Origin: Hippasteria phrygiana
Taxonomy: Eukaryota > Echinodermata > Asteroidea > Valvatida > Goniasteridae
DNA: 64,000 nucleotides
Reading direction: 5' to 3'
Assembly: GCA_037893225.1 (NCBI GenBank)
Contig: JAZGUH010000723.1
Span: forward strand, 806,001 to 870,000
The notes under the pieces were generated by a model. That model was given only the letters and a program-made list of their open reading frames with translations, had not been told where the DNA came from and searched no databases. Shown here one piece after another: positions 37,176 to 51,839 of this stretch. The translations under genes and the position numbers were made by a program. Each line of letters opens with the position of its first letter. Positions within the stretch are counted from its first letter, which is position 1.

Positions 37176-40100
37176 CATATTTTTTCCCTTTTTTCCTTAG
37201 GGTTTGTATCGGCCGAATTTGAAGAAAAAGTAGGCTATACTAAATTCATACTCTCGCGAAAATCAGGGTGTAAAGTTTATGTGGATTGCGTTATCGTACC
37301 GTATCGTAGCGAGCGTGACATTTGAAATGTGAATCGATTGCATTTTCGAGTTTGGTGACATCCTCGTACCAGAAGTTCACTGAAAGTCAATATGTGAACA
37401 TTTATTGATCATTTTTTTGTGGTATTTTCAATGAATGGGTTAACAACATCGTCCAGATTGGCCGTCGAAACCCACTCAACGGTGAACGCCTCGCGTTTTA
37501 CCTCGGACAAACGCGAATCTCGTGTTAGGAGATTTTCTCAGCTCTTCCGTAATTTGGTTAAATTTGTTAGGGCCCGGGATACCTGGAAAATAGAAAACAG
37601 TGGTTTTCTTAATTTAAGAAGTAAGATGAGGCTAGGCCTTTTAAAATGACTCGAGACCAGTGATTGGGAAAACTGTATGAAACTCAATCATTTTTGTCTT
37701 ATGACCGTAATTTCACTGTCTGCGCATTGGTGTTTTGGTCATGATTGTATCAAGGTAAATTCATTAGATTTATGAACTTTCAAAACCATAATCATTCACC
37801 TATTAGCTTCCATGCTATTTAAACACTAATCCGCGATATGTAATAAGAATTTTCGAAGTAGACGTTTGACGTGTAGAATATAAGATCGCTTTTTGTGTGT
37901 ACATTTTTCGAAGGCACATTTCCGTAAAGTGTATTAAGAATCATTTTTGGTTGCAGAGTTTTTTATACCCACTGATAGATCTCAGCTATCCTGGAAATGT
38001 AATATCAAAATCAATAATCAAAGTCAAATTTCTCTTGTCTTGTCCAAGTTTACAAGATCTTCTTTCTGAATGTTTTTACAAAATTCTTATTGGATACACT
38101 AACAAAAACGTTTCTGGAAATATTTTTCCAGTTCCAGGGTATTTTGTTAAAACAGGATCAAGTTTAATCGTCAGTTTAAAATACCAATCTTGACTGTAAA
38201 TCTATTATAGGGCCTAGGCATCAATAATTTGGGCCAAAAGTGCGACATGCATGCATGACGAACCACAAGTAATTTTCCAAGAAAGTGACTGCTTATAAAA
38301 AACAGTACAATTGCACATATCTTGAACATGCACTTCTATTTTAACTTTCGGCTTAAATGTGTGCTTTGTTTCAAGACATAAGCGGAACATTTGGCTAGAA
38401 ATTCACAGAAAGTCACTGATGAACGTATAGGCCTAGTTAGGCCTAGCAATGAACGCAGGAGATTAACTTTTGGTATATTCGAACCTGGTTCAAACGTTCT
38501 GTTGTGGTTTGGTATTCAACCATGCTCTCTCATAATGGCTCTGTCTTAGCTGGCCGATAACTTCGCACCCTCTTCCGTTCTGCCCACTTGTATCGCCTTG
38601 GTTCTTGAGGATGCTTTTGATTTCCACCGATCTCCGGTCAGCATTATACTGCTATTCCGCAACACCTTGGCTCTTTGCCCGCAATTGAGTCAACACCCTG
38701 CGGTTTGCCTTGCCGTCTGACAGTGACTTCATCTCTTCATTTTCTTCACGTATTCACCTGTTTGCTTTTAGTTGTCTGTTCTTTTGGCTTTGTTTCGAAA
38801 CTAAACTTAATTCGCAATGTATACCATAAATAACAGTTCTTTATACTCACTTAATTCAGCCAGTGATTTTTGTCTTCTGATGATCGAAACAATAAAGATG
38901 GAGTCTGATTCAACTTCGTCCGAGTGACTTCCAGTGAATGGTCGCCTTTAGTTTATTTTTGTAATGAAATCATTTGTATGTTTTTTTCTTCTCGTTTTAG
39001 CAATCTGACTAATTCCTATAGGTGGTTATATATAAAATACGTTCGCAGATAGCGTTTTGGTGTTTGAAGTTGAAGTGCTTTGCCGCTCAGCCGTGGGGCT
39101 TATCGCTTTTTTGAGTCTTATCGTTGACAAATCACGCCATGAAGTTTAGTCCATTCTGTCAATTTGTTTTTGCCATGATGGACGCGGAAATGTTCCTTCC
39201 ATCCCTCAACTTGTCAAATAATGGAATATATTTTATCGTGTCACAGGTGCTCCCCTTTGTGGCGAACAATACAGGAACAAGATTGATGGTCGGAATTGGT
39301 GAGACTGGATCAGATTTGTGTGTGTGAGTATGAACATTAATATTTTGAAACAAATAAAGTGTTGGTAAACGTGAACAATAACTGGTTTAAATTATAAAAC
39401 TACATATAATCCGAAGAATTAACGTCGACCATTCCAGCCCGTCACCAACTCAGCGTTCAATCCTTTCTCGTGAAAATCTCCCCCCCCCCCCAAATAAAAA
39501 AAAAATTGTCAGCCATTAAATTATAACATCGTCACATGATCGTGTCCAACGTCAAATTCCAAATGATTACATTCACGAAGATGAACGTTTCTCTATTTTA
39601 AGTCCCTGTATAAAAAAGGGCACTTCAACTTTTATGCATGTTTACAAAATTTTCATTATTCTAAATTTGACTATTACGTCCGTTAACTCGTTACCTATAG
39701 CTGTATTAATTAAAGATGCGTAACTGTTAAGCCAGTTCTATTTAGATATTTGGATATTCGACAATACGTTACCACACTTTGCTGCTATAGGGCATACCGG
39801 GTAATTATAAAAGTTATCTGCAAAACATTCGATTCCATTCCATAAATTCTGCTTGTAAAATATGCTGTTTTGTAAATCTTATTTGGTTTTTACGCACGCC
39901 TTTTTGTCACGAACAGCAGAAAAAGTAACTGCGAAAACAAAAAACAAAACACAGAAATATATAGATCAATAATCACGCCTTTAAAAAGGGGTATAAATCA
40001 TCTAAGTTCGAGGTTCAATTTTGAATTCATGACAATGTTATTAGACTAAATTGAGTAAAATTATTATCGCATCAGATCTTTTGCCAAATACTAAAAAAGC

Positions 40101-43100
40101 AAACACATTATGTCCATAATAGATTAATTTTTGTTCCCCGGCTGAATTCTTGTTGTGTATGTATCGCCAAGTATCAAGTAAAAGGCCAATTAATTTTGTA
40201 AAGTAATTTGTTTATGAAAATGCCCAATTCTCAGAAAACACACATTGAATAATAATAACTGAACCAATGGATACCACACTAATGTTATCCGATAATTAAA
40301 CCTCCTGCTGTTATAACTATCATAACCTATCAAAAACCCTAAGCCCTTCCCCTCCAACAGCTTGTGTGTATCAACCTGTCACTCGATAGGTTTTGATAGG
40401 TAGGGTAGTTGGCTCCATTTTGAAACCGAGAGACGGAGGGATAATCTGTTTGGCTGAATTATTTAATGGATATGTTTCGTTCAAGTTGTGAATTAGGAGT
40501 GATACAGGTTATCCTCCACTCTTAAGAGTTGCGTCCAAAACATGTGCCAAATTGGTAATTCCTTCCTATATAAATTATCAATGTTCAACAGTTTATTTTA
40601 TTGAAAAATATCACAACCAGCGACGTTTGGTTAGCATTGTTTTTATTTTGTGGTTTATGTTCGAGACTTTCTTTGCATTCAGTAGGCCTATATAAGAAAA
40701 CTATATTCTAACTCAAACTTAGTGTCTTAATCTGTTTTTTTTTTATTGAAAATAAAAAAAATCAGACCAAACTCACATCAGAAAAACTATCTAAAAAATC
40801 TCATCTGTCTTTGTAAGCTATAATGTTTTCTCGAGATCTACGGAGACTTACGTGAATTGTGCCCCGATCGCCGACAATGCTTTACCGGGATGTGGCGTCT
40901 CTCGTCCCTTTGTCCCCCGAGTCTCATCCGGTCTGTGAACTGACAGACCTTGGGGTGAGATAGAAATGAAAGTAAACCGTGCCTATGGCTTAAATATGCA
41001 GTGTCTTTTCGGCATTTCCGGGTAGCAGAAAACTTGGAATCAGTGAATGAAAAGCCAGGAAACTACAAGACGGATTTGGTCCATCTCAATGAAAAATCGT
41101 TTTCATTCCTCTTTGCTTTTCCTTCGAACGGAAATGGTGTTTGTGTTTCGGCCATATTCGCAAAAATTGTAGATGGAAGAGTGTGTTTCCTTCACCGAAA
41201 AGTACGTACACTTATTGTAAGATGTGTACGCAACTTGGTTTCAATGGATGGAATACGTCAAATCTGTCTTCGATTAAAGTGACTTTAATGTCTTGATTTC
41301 AATGTGAAATAAAGTTTCAATCTTTTTGTCATGTTCCGTCACGCTGAACTTCTCAATGACTGAACGACAGCATAGCTTTTGGCTGTTTCCCTCGGTTCAA
41401 TGTCGCATAGAAGTGAACAGTTTTGTGGTTGAGTGTCTGAATGGGCGGACATGCATGCCTTTTGGGATTTCGATGGAAATATTAGTTGAGTTTTGGGCAT
41501 AAAACTTGATTTTAATTTGCGGAAAGTGTGCCTTTTAAGATTTTAAATCTTGATCCTTTTGCCGGATCTCACTTCATGAAACAATCTGCACCTGTAATAT
41601 TCACCCCCCCTCCCAAAAAATCATTGCGACATGGACCGAAGAGCGGATTGCAGACTTACAAATGAATAACTTCCAGAAATTTAGCCGATGTCCGGAAACG
41701 CGAGGGCCGATGTGCTTCAGCGGGCTGCTTGACGAATCCAGTGGGCGAAAAGTGGCATGACTCACCGCGTCGTCCAGAAGGAGGGCACGCTTCAGAGGTA
41801 AATGTATTATGCGAAGAACCGGAACAACACTTCGATGTCACATCAATAAATTACCAATCTCATTTCTGATTGCATTGAAATATGACACTAATAAGTTTTA
41901 AAATAAATCAGAGCGTCTTCTGCTGAGAAATAGACTCTTTTTGCCCCACCGGAAAAAAGAGGAACAAATCACGGAATTTGTATGTTGAAAATGATCCCCT
42001 CTTCCCTTAAGTACCCGGTACATCATACAAGGCTCTACATTGTATTGTGTTTCGCAAAGCAGCACGCAGTTCATTTGGTTAAATATCAAACAATAATTAT
42101 CCATTGCCATAAATTGTTGATGTTTTATATTGCGGTCCAGTTAAATTACATTTGATAGTTCAACACAGGTCGTATCCTACAAACAAAAGCAATTCAATAT
42201 TTGCGAATTCATTTTTCAAAATATAAATTTGGTGTGAGAATAAAACTTCAATTTTTGGAAAATTTACTTGGGTGGTATAGTTTGTCCCAACTGTTGGCAT
42301 CGCGAATGTGCCACCGTTAAATATTCTGTGTCTATTTTTTGTTATATCAATGTCGATACGGTGCCAAGATAAAACTATTAGGCCGACACCAGTTAATTAA
42401 TAATGTATGAAATGAGTATGAAATGTCAGCACAAATTATCAATAATTTAAAACCGATGTGGCAATATTTCTATTTTAATGCGTAATATTTCGAAAAATGG
42501 CGGCATTATCAAGCATTAAAATCACTCAGATTTACCAAATTAACCATTGACTCAATTCTCAGACAATTTGGCCTGTTAATGTATATCGTCTTTTTGGTCT
42601 TAATTCCATCATGTTGTTGTGATGAGAACATCAATTAACATGCTAACGTTTGCATTTTTCCCCGGTAGTAATTTCTTTATTTTGCTTTGAACAATCCACT
42701 GAAATACGATTTGCAATGATTTTGTTATAGGTTTTGTGTCAATGGAATTGTAGCCCTGCTTTTAACGCTTGCTCCTTGTGTTTACCGCATTGTCAATAAA
42801 TATTTACATATCTAGCTCATTATTCAGCTTATTTTTTGTTAACAAGTTATTTATGCAAAATTTGAACAATAATTACTGTAGTGGCGCCTGTAATTACTGT
42901 TAAATTAAAACCACTTCTGTGTTTGTTATGGATTTAACTGTTCTCTTCTGAACAGGTTAGGCTAAGGGTGATGCATGTCCGGTCCCCGCATGTCTGAGTA
43001 ACGCGTTTAACACCCACCTTTTCTCTCAAAATACGCACAATAAACTTGAGCAGTTGATGTTTGTGCGTATCTTTATCTCTTCTCGTCAATTCAGATTTTC

Positions 43101-45100
43101 GTGATTATGGATGCTTAAATACCCGAGAGTGGCTAACTTTGTTGAGCTTAAATGGCGTAGTAAACTTCAACCTACCTTTTTTGGTCAACCTTATGTTTTA
43201 AGTTACAACGGTGATATTTGAAAAGTTTCGCATCGTGTGCTTGCTATATGCAAATTCCAGTCCATTGCGGGACACAGCGTCTGCTTTTACTCTTAAAGTT
43301 GTTGGGATAAGATTGGTTCAGAAGCAGTCACTTGGGGCACCTCAGTCATCGAAATATCACGTGCCTCACTCAAATTCACCCCGTGCAGCAAAGTCGGTCG
43401 GCCTGTTGCATACACCATGTACGCTTTACCGGGGAGGGGAAACTTCAAATCACCCGTCTCTGTGCAAACACCCATTATGCTCCCTAAATCCCGGCCAGGT
43501 TTGCGGGGGTACACTGGGCTAAGGTATAGTTGTACCCATGGGATAAAACAGGTGGGCCGTTGTCTTTACACACGACAGATCCCGTAGGTGCGCGGTTGCC
43601 TTTCGATAGAGTGAACTACGATGACCCGGTCGTAAGTACACGGAGTGGGGGTGTACTGAATTGATGATGGTACGAGTCAGTAATCTAAAGTCTATCAAAA
43701 AAAAGTCACAATCATATACATTGAATTTTGAGTAATCTTCAGATATGTGACAGTATATACATGTAATGGGATTGCAATTAATCCCCACATACTAATACAA
43801 ACAGGATGTTGTATATATTTTTAAACATTGAAAGATAATTACCGCGTTCATACTGAAAGTTGAACCCAATTTTCAGTTCGCTATTTATGCCAGCGTTAAA
43901 AGAAATTATGTAAACAAAATTAGCAATCAGTTCGCGTTAGTGAATTATAATCCTTCTTGAAACTTCTTGTTTACTATTTGGGAAAGAAAATAAGAAAAGT
44001 AATGCCATCACAGCACCAGTTTTATTGCCAAAATTGTTAATGCTAACGTGCCAGACTTGTTAGTAATTTTTCGTTTAGAATTCATCGTTTTACTGTTGGC
44101 TAAAATTCAAAACCCAGCAAACTGAAAGCATTAAATGTACCACAACTTTAATCTGTATACCCTGGCTTTGATCCATATTGTGTGACAAGGGACTTTACAT
44201 AGTCCTTCCCGTGGAATCGTGTTAAGGTCGGTTCATACTTCATGCGAAGCGAATTGGTGACTTCAACGCCAAATTTTCGCACTACGAATTAGCGAAAGTT
44301 GATCACTTTCAACTTGTGTGAATCTTTGCCGCGAATGTTTCATGACTTCAAATTCGTTCGCATTGAACGAAAACTATGAAAGAAAACTGAATGATCTCGC
44401 GTGCATTATTATTGGAGCTGATAGGAATCGATATTAATGACAATGCTCATTATTTTGTCTGAATATATATATGCCGAAACACAAAGAGTATCACTCTAAG
44501 CTGTTGTTTGTGATTTGGAGTGGATCATCCGAAAAAATATTTCAAATTGAATTGCTAATTTGTGAGTATTAAATAAGACTAGCCGAAACCAGTCGGTGAC
44601 CTTTCCAATGAAACATTCCACACCAAAAATCGAATAAGTGTCAACTTTTGAATTAAGTGCGAAAATCTCCTAATTCGTACAGTATTAATGTGTATCAATC
44701 TTTGCGCCCATAATAGGAAAACCAAATAGGGTACACAGCATATAGTATTAGTAAGTGCATCTTCGTTCAAAATAAACTTTTTCTTTCATAATTCGTTGGT
44801 AGGGGAAATCCATTCAATTGACATTTTTAGTCAGAGCACGAACATTGCAACTTTATAAATATACAGAAACAAAATTCACGTAATTTTCTTTGTTGTAATT
44901 AACGGGCAGCTATACTGCGAAAACGTAGCTTTGACAGAGGTGAAAACGTATTGGCAGGCAGTCTTCATACTGTGTGGGAATCAACATACGTGAAATAGAA
45001 AACATTTGAAAGTTTGAGCTCAATTCGTCAACCAAGTCATGAGAAAAGAGTGAAAACTGTTTTGTTTTTAAAGAGTGATTTTGTGCACGTTCATATGAGG

Positions 45101-45127
45101 TTATTTCGATTGTTGAAATCGAAATAA
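45101..45127. repeat. Perfect 11-bp inverted repeat hairpin
   Basis: TTATTTCGATT and AATCGAAATAA surround a short GTTGA loop. Confidence 0.85.
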
Positions 45128-46335
45128 GTCACAGCATTTTTTGGTAACTTTTTGAGATAAAATGTTCTTGAAGATGACAGCCTTTCAGACGGAAATATTA
45201 CTCAGGTGCCATCTTTATATAAAGCAGTAAGTAAGCTTTCAGATTGAAACTGATCAATTGTATTTTTGATCATTACCAAAGCAATGTGAAACCAATTACA
45301 ATTCCAGTTATAGCCAGTGTATTTTGGCACATGGAATTATAAAATGAGAGTATTTTTTCTGGAACAGAATGGTACATTGCATTTCTACGAATTTTAATGT
45401 CCAACTCCCCACGAACACCCAAATTAGTTCCCTGAGGAGTTTAAACTAACCGAAGATACTCGCTTTTGTTGATATTTAGCTGTTGGTTACGTTTTTGCAG
45501 TCTAAAACACTATACCGTTCAGTCTAAACGTGTGCTATAGAACTGCGGGATCTAAGAGAGTACGTACTAAGCTACCGGTAAGTTGTATTGTCAGGTGCTT
45601 TAGAATCGATCAATGCTTTTGGTTCCATTGTAAAATTCAGTTAAAACGCATGTTTCTCTGTAATGGGAAACTTTTGAGATGGTGGTGGCAGCAGACATAA
45701 CGGTCCTTTTTCATGGTTCTGAGCATGCGCGGATAGTTCTGAGCATGCGCACGACTGGTGAGAACAATGGAAAAGCAACGTTATAGCCATTTCAAACTCT
45801 TGTCGCTCAGCTTTACAAAATGGGTCTTTCATAGAAAAGGAAAAGCCAATGCGTGAGATTCTAGTGCAGATTTCTGTTACATTGGCGTTGATTCTTCAAG
45901 GTACCCGGTAGCATGCAAAGCTGTGCAATTAGGCCCAATTGTTAAAAGCTTTGTGTAGGGCCTTCTACGCGTACAGTTTTTGTTTGACAAATGCATTTTG
46001 TATTTGTTGTTCTATCATTCCCACACTGAGATCTCTTACTCCTCAGAGGGTCTTTGCAGGTATTTCAAGTATATAAACGCTGTTATGCTAATGTCGGAAT
46101 TGCCGTTCGACCTAACGTCGAGAAATATCAATATATTAATACTTTGTTTAAGTGAAGGCACCTGGGATTAATTATCTATAGTCCTGAACTACTTTATCCG
46201 TAACTGACGACCCGATTTGAATGAAGACCGGGCTTGTTTCTAAAGGGAAATTGCACAAGGGCATTGAGTCCAAAATGGCGGATAATAATGCTCATGCATG
46301 ATTATGGTGCGATGGCATCACGGCGAACTCTCCCC

Positions 46336-46357
46336 CTCTCTCTCTCTCTCTCTCTCT
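46336..46357. repeat. (CT)n microsatellite
   Basis: About eleven CT units follow a short C run. Confidence 0.95.
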
Positions 46358-47867
46358 TGCACGGCCCGGACAGGGGGGTCAGTCAACAACTACCCTGGAT
46401 CGCACCCAGGGAAGTCTCCTTGCATAAATCAGCATAATAACGGAGGCAATAGCAGGATAGAAAATCTATCTTTTGCACGAACCACCTCCGATCCCGGCCG
46501 TACACTTGAGAGGCCTTCATTTTGTAAGGTGAACGATGGGGGGAGCTAACCGCGCCCCCGCAGATTCCGGCGAGTATCGTTAGATAATCGAATTTTATTG
46601 CAAGGTTTTGCGTGGAAAAAGTGCATTTAAAGTGGTTTTATATACTTTTTGCATTTAAATTGGCTCCTCTTTTTATTATATATAATAAATTACATTATAA
46701 CACGTTGATATTGAAATGTAATGCTTGGCTTTACATGCACGTCTTGCTTGGCGCCAAAATTGGAGACTGTTATTGAAAAAGTAATCAATTATCAGCCCAG
46801 GTTTTTTATTTTTATTGAAAACTAGCCACATTCAGGGGGGGAAATTTCTCCGGATTTTTCCCGATTTCAGTATTTTTGGTGAGACGTATTCCAGATTTCC
46901 TGAGGATATTTTGGTCCTGAAATTGTTTCTAATTATTCCAAAATAACCTCTGCAACCTGAAACAGTTTTAGTTTTATTTTACTTTGAACCGTATCTTTTG
47001 ATAGAATATGTATTTTTAGGCAATGCCATACAAATCAAATGCCTCCGAATGTTTCGTAGATTTTTCATTTTCCTCAAATCTCACCCCTGCACGTTGTACT
47101 CTTATAGGCCTATCTTAAAAGGACAACAAATGACAATATTGACTGTTAACAATTATCATGATTTATTGCACTGGTACATAAACTTCGTGATGACATAATT
47201 AGAAGGGATGACACTGTCATATAAGGTCAAAATCAGTAGATTATATTTGTCTCCTTTCACTCAAGTGGAGTTCGCAATAAGATGACCAGCCCACTCTCTT
47301 CAGTCTACTCATTAATGATGCCCTGGAAGTTGTTACCTAATATGAGAATTGCGCAACAGATCCACTCATCGTGATCAATAACCGATGTCAAGCCAGAGCG
47401 ACATAATACATCACTCAGCGATATTGACAACCAATAGGCCTATATACTTTGATTTCACCGGAACACATTGGCCAAAAGCATTAACTTGGTATTAATCAAC
47501 ATCCACAGAGTATCCTTGATTTTGAAGTGTGACATTCTTTTGAATTCTTCACATGCACATTTGTGCAGATATCCGAAAACATGCAGGTCTATAAAACAAG
47601 TGCTTCTGGCAGCAATCCCACGCGGTATTTTCACTCTGGTGTCCTGCGCTTAGCGTTCAGTAATTATGTTGCTTGCAGCAAAACGCGTGGATAATCCACA
47701 AGGGGTATGTAGGCCTAGTCAGTTTCATAGCCTATTTGTCCCAAGATTATTACCTGAAAATAATCGCATCCATAAAAGCGCAATTTATCGCATATATGTT
47801 TAAGAATAAAATAGAGTCTGGGGTTTCCCCTCTGTTTTTCTGATGTGCGACACAAGGCAAACCCCAA

Positions 47868-47893
47868 CCCCCCCCCCCCCCCCCCCCCCCCCC
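47868..47893. repeat. Poly-C tract, about 26 bases
   Basis: An uninterrupted C run lies beside an A run, typical of the long C or G homopolymers scattered in this window. Confidence 0.95.
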
Positions 47894-48847
47894 TCGAAAA
47901 AAAAAACACATGGTAATAATGCTAGGCTTATATTCTTGTAAACCTTCAACTTTTTAATTCTGTCTGCACCTGGAAAACAATTCGTGAGACGCATGCATTG
48001 CCTGGTCAGATTGTTCAAAGGTGTTTTCTAAATGGCGTTTCTATCACGCATTGGCCCCCATCTTTCCATATTAGCACTGTCGCCCCTCCTACGCGTCACT
48101 CTGTACCGCTGCCCTAGCTGCATGCCCGGCCTCCCAGGGCAGCGCGTGTACGTTTTCCTCGACCTTTCCCAGCACAACCCTCAGCTGATAATTAGTATAT
48201 ATTTTGACCGCATATTGCTGCTTACAGGTGAGTCTAGGGACAAGATAAACCATCCTGTTTTAAAAAAAAATTTCTGTCAACTTCTGCATATATTATGCAG
48301 CCAATATAATTACCGCGTCATTCGGTTTCACGCGTAATTGAATGGTGCTCCATTCATCTCATTTTGTCAGAATTTTTTGCCTGTTTACGAAAATGAAAAT
48401 TACATTTTAGTGAACATTTCCAGTCGAACCAACTCTGCTAAGTTGCATGACGAATGTGCAATGCTAAAAAGAACGTCGTGTATGCTAAATTGAATATGAT
48501 GCTAAATTCTTAATACGATTGCATGACTTTCAAAGTAATATTGGCTGCTTATTTGCCAAAATTTACCGAGAGAGCCTATCCTTAATCTCCTGTTTATAAT
48601 CAGATTGTTGACGCAATTTCTTTACAATAATTCAAAAAGAAGAAGATGGAACACACACAAAAAAGATGAGCCGAGGAAAGTTTGCCGGAAGCGTGTCAAG
48701 TGTAGCGTGCCAAGCGATTTTTTTTACGTAGCACGACCGTGGTTTGGTGAACAGCAGTTTTTCTAAGAGAGCCAAAAGTCCTTTCATACCCTTTGTGTGG
48801 TGCCATTGTTGCTTTCAAAAGTCAACCTCGGCTGACAAACAGGTTCC

Positions 48848-49147
48848 CGGTGTCTGTGAATATCAGACTCCCTGAAAATCCGACTTGTTGGTTATACTGC
48901 GCATGCTCAGTAGGTCCCGTATACAAAAGGAATGAGAAACATGGGGTAAGGGTGAAGGTGAGGATTAGGGTGAGGATTAGGGTTGAGGTTAGGGTTTAGG
49001 GTATATGGTTAAGATTATGGTTGGGATGAGGTTAAAGGTTATGTCGTTGCAAAAATATTGCGTTCATTATAAAAGTTGAATTGTGTTGGAATGCATCATG
49101 GGTATAAACGAGTCGGATATTCATGGGAGTCGGATATTATGACACCG
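48848..49147. mobile_element. 300-bp MITE carrying TTAGGG-like sequence
   Basis: The left end CGGTGTCTGTGAATATC followed by AGACTCCCTGAAAATCCGACT is matched, inverted, by AGTCGGATATTCATGGGAGTCGGATATTATGACACCG at the right, giving about 40-bp imperfect TIRs. A third, single end of the same family lies at 55404-55446. The interior (48943-49035) is a degenerate array of GGTTAGGG, GATTAGGG and GGTTGAGG resembling telomeric TTAGGG. No target duplication was clear. Confidence 0.7.
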
Positions 49148-49413
49148 TCACAACCCACACAGAAAATGCAGTGAGACTAGTTCCTGTGGACAGTCAGTAT
49201 CGATTCTTCATTATTATGCACGTAGGCCCTACGCTAAAGCTCTAGCAAGGGCGGGCCTTTAGGATATGAACAGTGGAGGGGTGTACTGTATACGAGGAGA
49301 CTTTCCGGTTTAGGGCGTACTGAAACAACTGGTGGTATAAAAACAGCACTGCTGAGATATATTTTACAGAGTGTCTTAGTTTGGCGTGTTTTGAAGTGTT
49401 GATTCTCAGGTCG

Positions 49414-50190
49414 TACACTGCAAAAACTCTGGTGTTAAATTGCTAACACTAAACTGGTGTAAACTTTTTGGTGATTCTTTTAGTGTAAAAAAACCACCAA
49501 TTTTTTAACCGTGCAGGCAGAAACTTGAATAACTTGGTGTTAAATAGTTCTGGTGTTAAAAGGTTACACAACGTGCGCATGCTCGAAGATCCAGCAATCC
49601 GATTGGACGGCATCACTTCTTCGTGTATAGTATGGTGAGGATATTTAGTTTACAAAAGTCACGTTAAATTGTGGTGTTTCGTCCAAAAACATTTCCTGAC
49701 CATAATGTGTAATTATTCAAACCCTATTCCACAACAAAATTTAGATTTTGTGTAAACATAAATAAAGAATCGCATTACATCGCCTTCGTATTCAAATATT
49801 GAAATTGTTCATGGAAACCATGACTTCAGCATGGCGGAAAAATGCTAAATATAAAGCTAAATTACGACAATATCCACTTTGTAGTGTAAGTAGGTTACCG
49901 TAGCATCTGTACACCCTACCATAATAATGTATATTAAGTGTATTTTAATTAATTTCTATTAATTTGCACTTACTTTCTGCCTGGAATTTCCAGTAAAAAT
50001 ACGCCTCTTAATTTTGAGAGTACATGTAACACCTAGTATACTGCAAATTAACACCGATTTTTGCTGTTATACAGTTACACCATGTTTGGTGTCAATTAAC
50101 ACCATGGGTGTTGTCCTATATAGATACCTGGAAAGAATCAAATTTGACACCGTTGGTGTTATTTTTAACCCCACCAGTTTTTGCAGTGTA
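49414..50190. mobile_element. TA-flanked MITE, CACTGCAAAAACT ends
   Basis: TA (49414-49415 and 50189-50190) flanks exact inverted ends CACTGCAAAAACT, followed by imperfect inverted GGTG and TTAA blocks. The 773-bp interior holds many GGTGTTAA/TTAACACC words in both orientations, probably subterminal repeats. The open frame over the right half follows these repeats and is not considered a gene. Superfamily inferred as Tc1/mariner-like from the TA duplication. Confidence 0.8.
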
Positions 50191-51785
50191 TGCATCGTAC
50201 ATGAGTGTATACAAGCTTATGTAATTTATATAGCATCTTATTCAGTCTATGTTTCTAACCACATTATTTATGTATATATATATACACCTGGATCGGACCT
50301 TTGGGAGACATTCTGTAGTTATTTTTTGTACCTTAGGGAGACAAGTGACGTTAAGGAGACATTTCAGTGTCTCCCTAATGTCACAGCCCCCTTAAATATT
50401 GAGAATTTTACTGTCGCAAATGGGTTAAATCGATAGAGAATGGTCCAAAACATAAACATACTGAAATTCGTGGGGGTAGGAAAAGGGAAAAGTTGGGTTA
50501 GGTTACATTAAAGTTAAAAAAATGTTGTGCACAAGTCTATGGGAATGTCTCCCAAATGACCCATGCAGGGTTATATATATATATATTTACATAAATATAT
50601 ATTTTATATTTATGTAATGTTGTTCCAGCGTGACCCATTTACCAGATGGTGGCCTTCCATGGGACGCTAACATAAATTTAACGAAACGGATTAAATAAAA
50701 TGTATTATGTAAAACATTTTAAATAATGATACTGAAAGAAAAGGAAACATGAATAAATGAAATGTAAATCTAATAAAAAGATTCCAATTACAAACAAAAA
50801 TTCTAAGAACGTAAGCAAACCGATAAAAGCATTTTCTGAATCGGCAAATATTAAAAATAAGATAAAGACTTCAAATTAGCCTAATACATTTCATTAGCGA
50901 ATGGAAAACTTATATGAATAAAATGCTATTCCTTTTTTGTATTGGTCAGTGAGGGTGTGGAGCTTTCGGCTGCGATTTTCTTTTTTAACGGAGAGGTGCA
51001 ATGAGCAATCGATACAAGGGGGTTTGGGGAGTTATACAAGTTTTCCTTGTACAGAAACCAATATCTAGCCACTTTTTGAGCTCTTTGAAGCCTGAGTGCC
51101 TTGTATTATATGGCCATTGCATCTTTTTTAGTTTGTCCTTTCTCCAAGTGATACAGCTGAGACCAGACATTACATTTCTTTGCCGGCCCAGTGTGTGCCC
51201 AAACAGTTTGAAAACTGGTTTCCATTGAGGCCCTGCATACATTTTTAATTAAAAATGAATATTTACACAAATACAAAATATTTAGACAAATTCACGAATA
51301 TTTGCACAAATACAAGAATATTGACACAAATAAATACATATATCTAATGTACATTCAGATCTGATATGTTTGTCTGTTTGTTTGTTTATACATGACATTG
51401 AATGTTCTTGACGATTGTGATAGTCACAAGTTACAGCTGAATCACAAGGTTTAACGACTGTGATGGTGTTTTGCGGGATTTCCTAGCCTGCCCATGCAGG
51501 TTAGCGTTGGACCAGGCGGGGATGATGCACCGTAGCTTGAAGGTATTCCCTTTTTATCGACATAAGATTTTACTGTAAATCTCCAGGCAGAAGTTAAGCT
51601 GGTGGAGATTGATAGTATATGATTTTTTGGTACAACACACCATGTTTATGGCTTGTTTAACCCAAAATGTTTCGTTATTACTATATACCCCGTTGGGGTT
51701 GGGGTGGGCAGGTATCTCCCAATATGGTGCTCCCCTGCATGGACAACTGTGATTCAGAGTGGATATGCAATCTTGCCTTGGTGTT

Positions 51786-51819
51786 CCCCGAGGTCCCCCG
51801 AGGTCCCCCGAGGTCCCCC
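51786..51819. repeat. GAGGTCCCCC tandem repeat, 3 copies
   Basis: Three exact 10-bp units, preceded by CCCC, lie 20 bp upstream of the larger minisatellite. Confidence 0.9.
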
Positions 51820-51839
51820 TTCCCCACCGTTTCATCGTT

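Larger units (their letters stand above)
37176..48031. other. Gene-free stretch, no recognised exon
   Basis: Nearly 11 kb of AT-rich DNA without a family-recognisable open frame. It contains C runs (39480, 41605), a CT microsatellite (46336-46357), a short perfect hairpin (45101-45127), a 15-bp direct repeat GTTCTGAGCATGCGC (45716 and 45736) and a long poly-C tract (47868-47893). A stretch with dispersed TTCG and GCGAA words (44230-44360) may be a decayed element end. Confidence 0.5.

Noticed and set aside
48958..49000. True telomere or interstitial telomeric array
   Set aside because: The units are degenerate, few, and enclosed by MITE terminal repeats.
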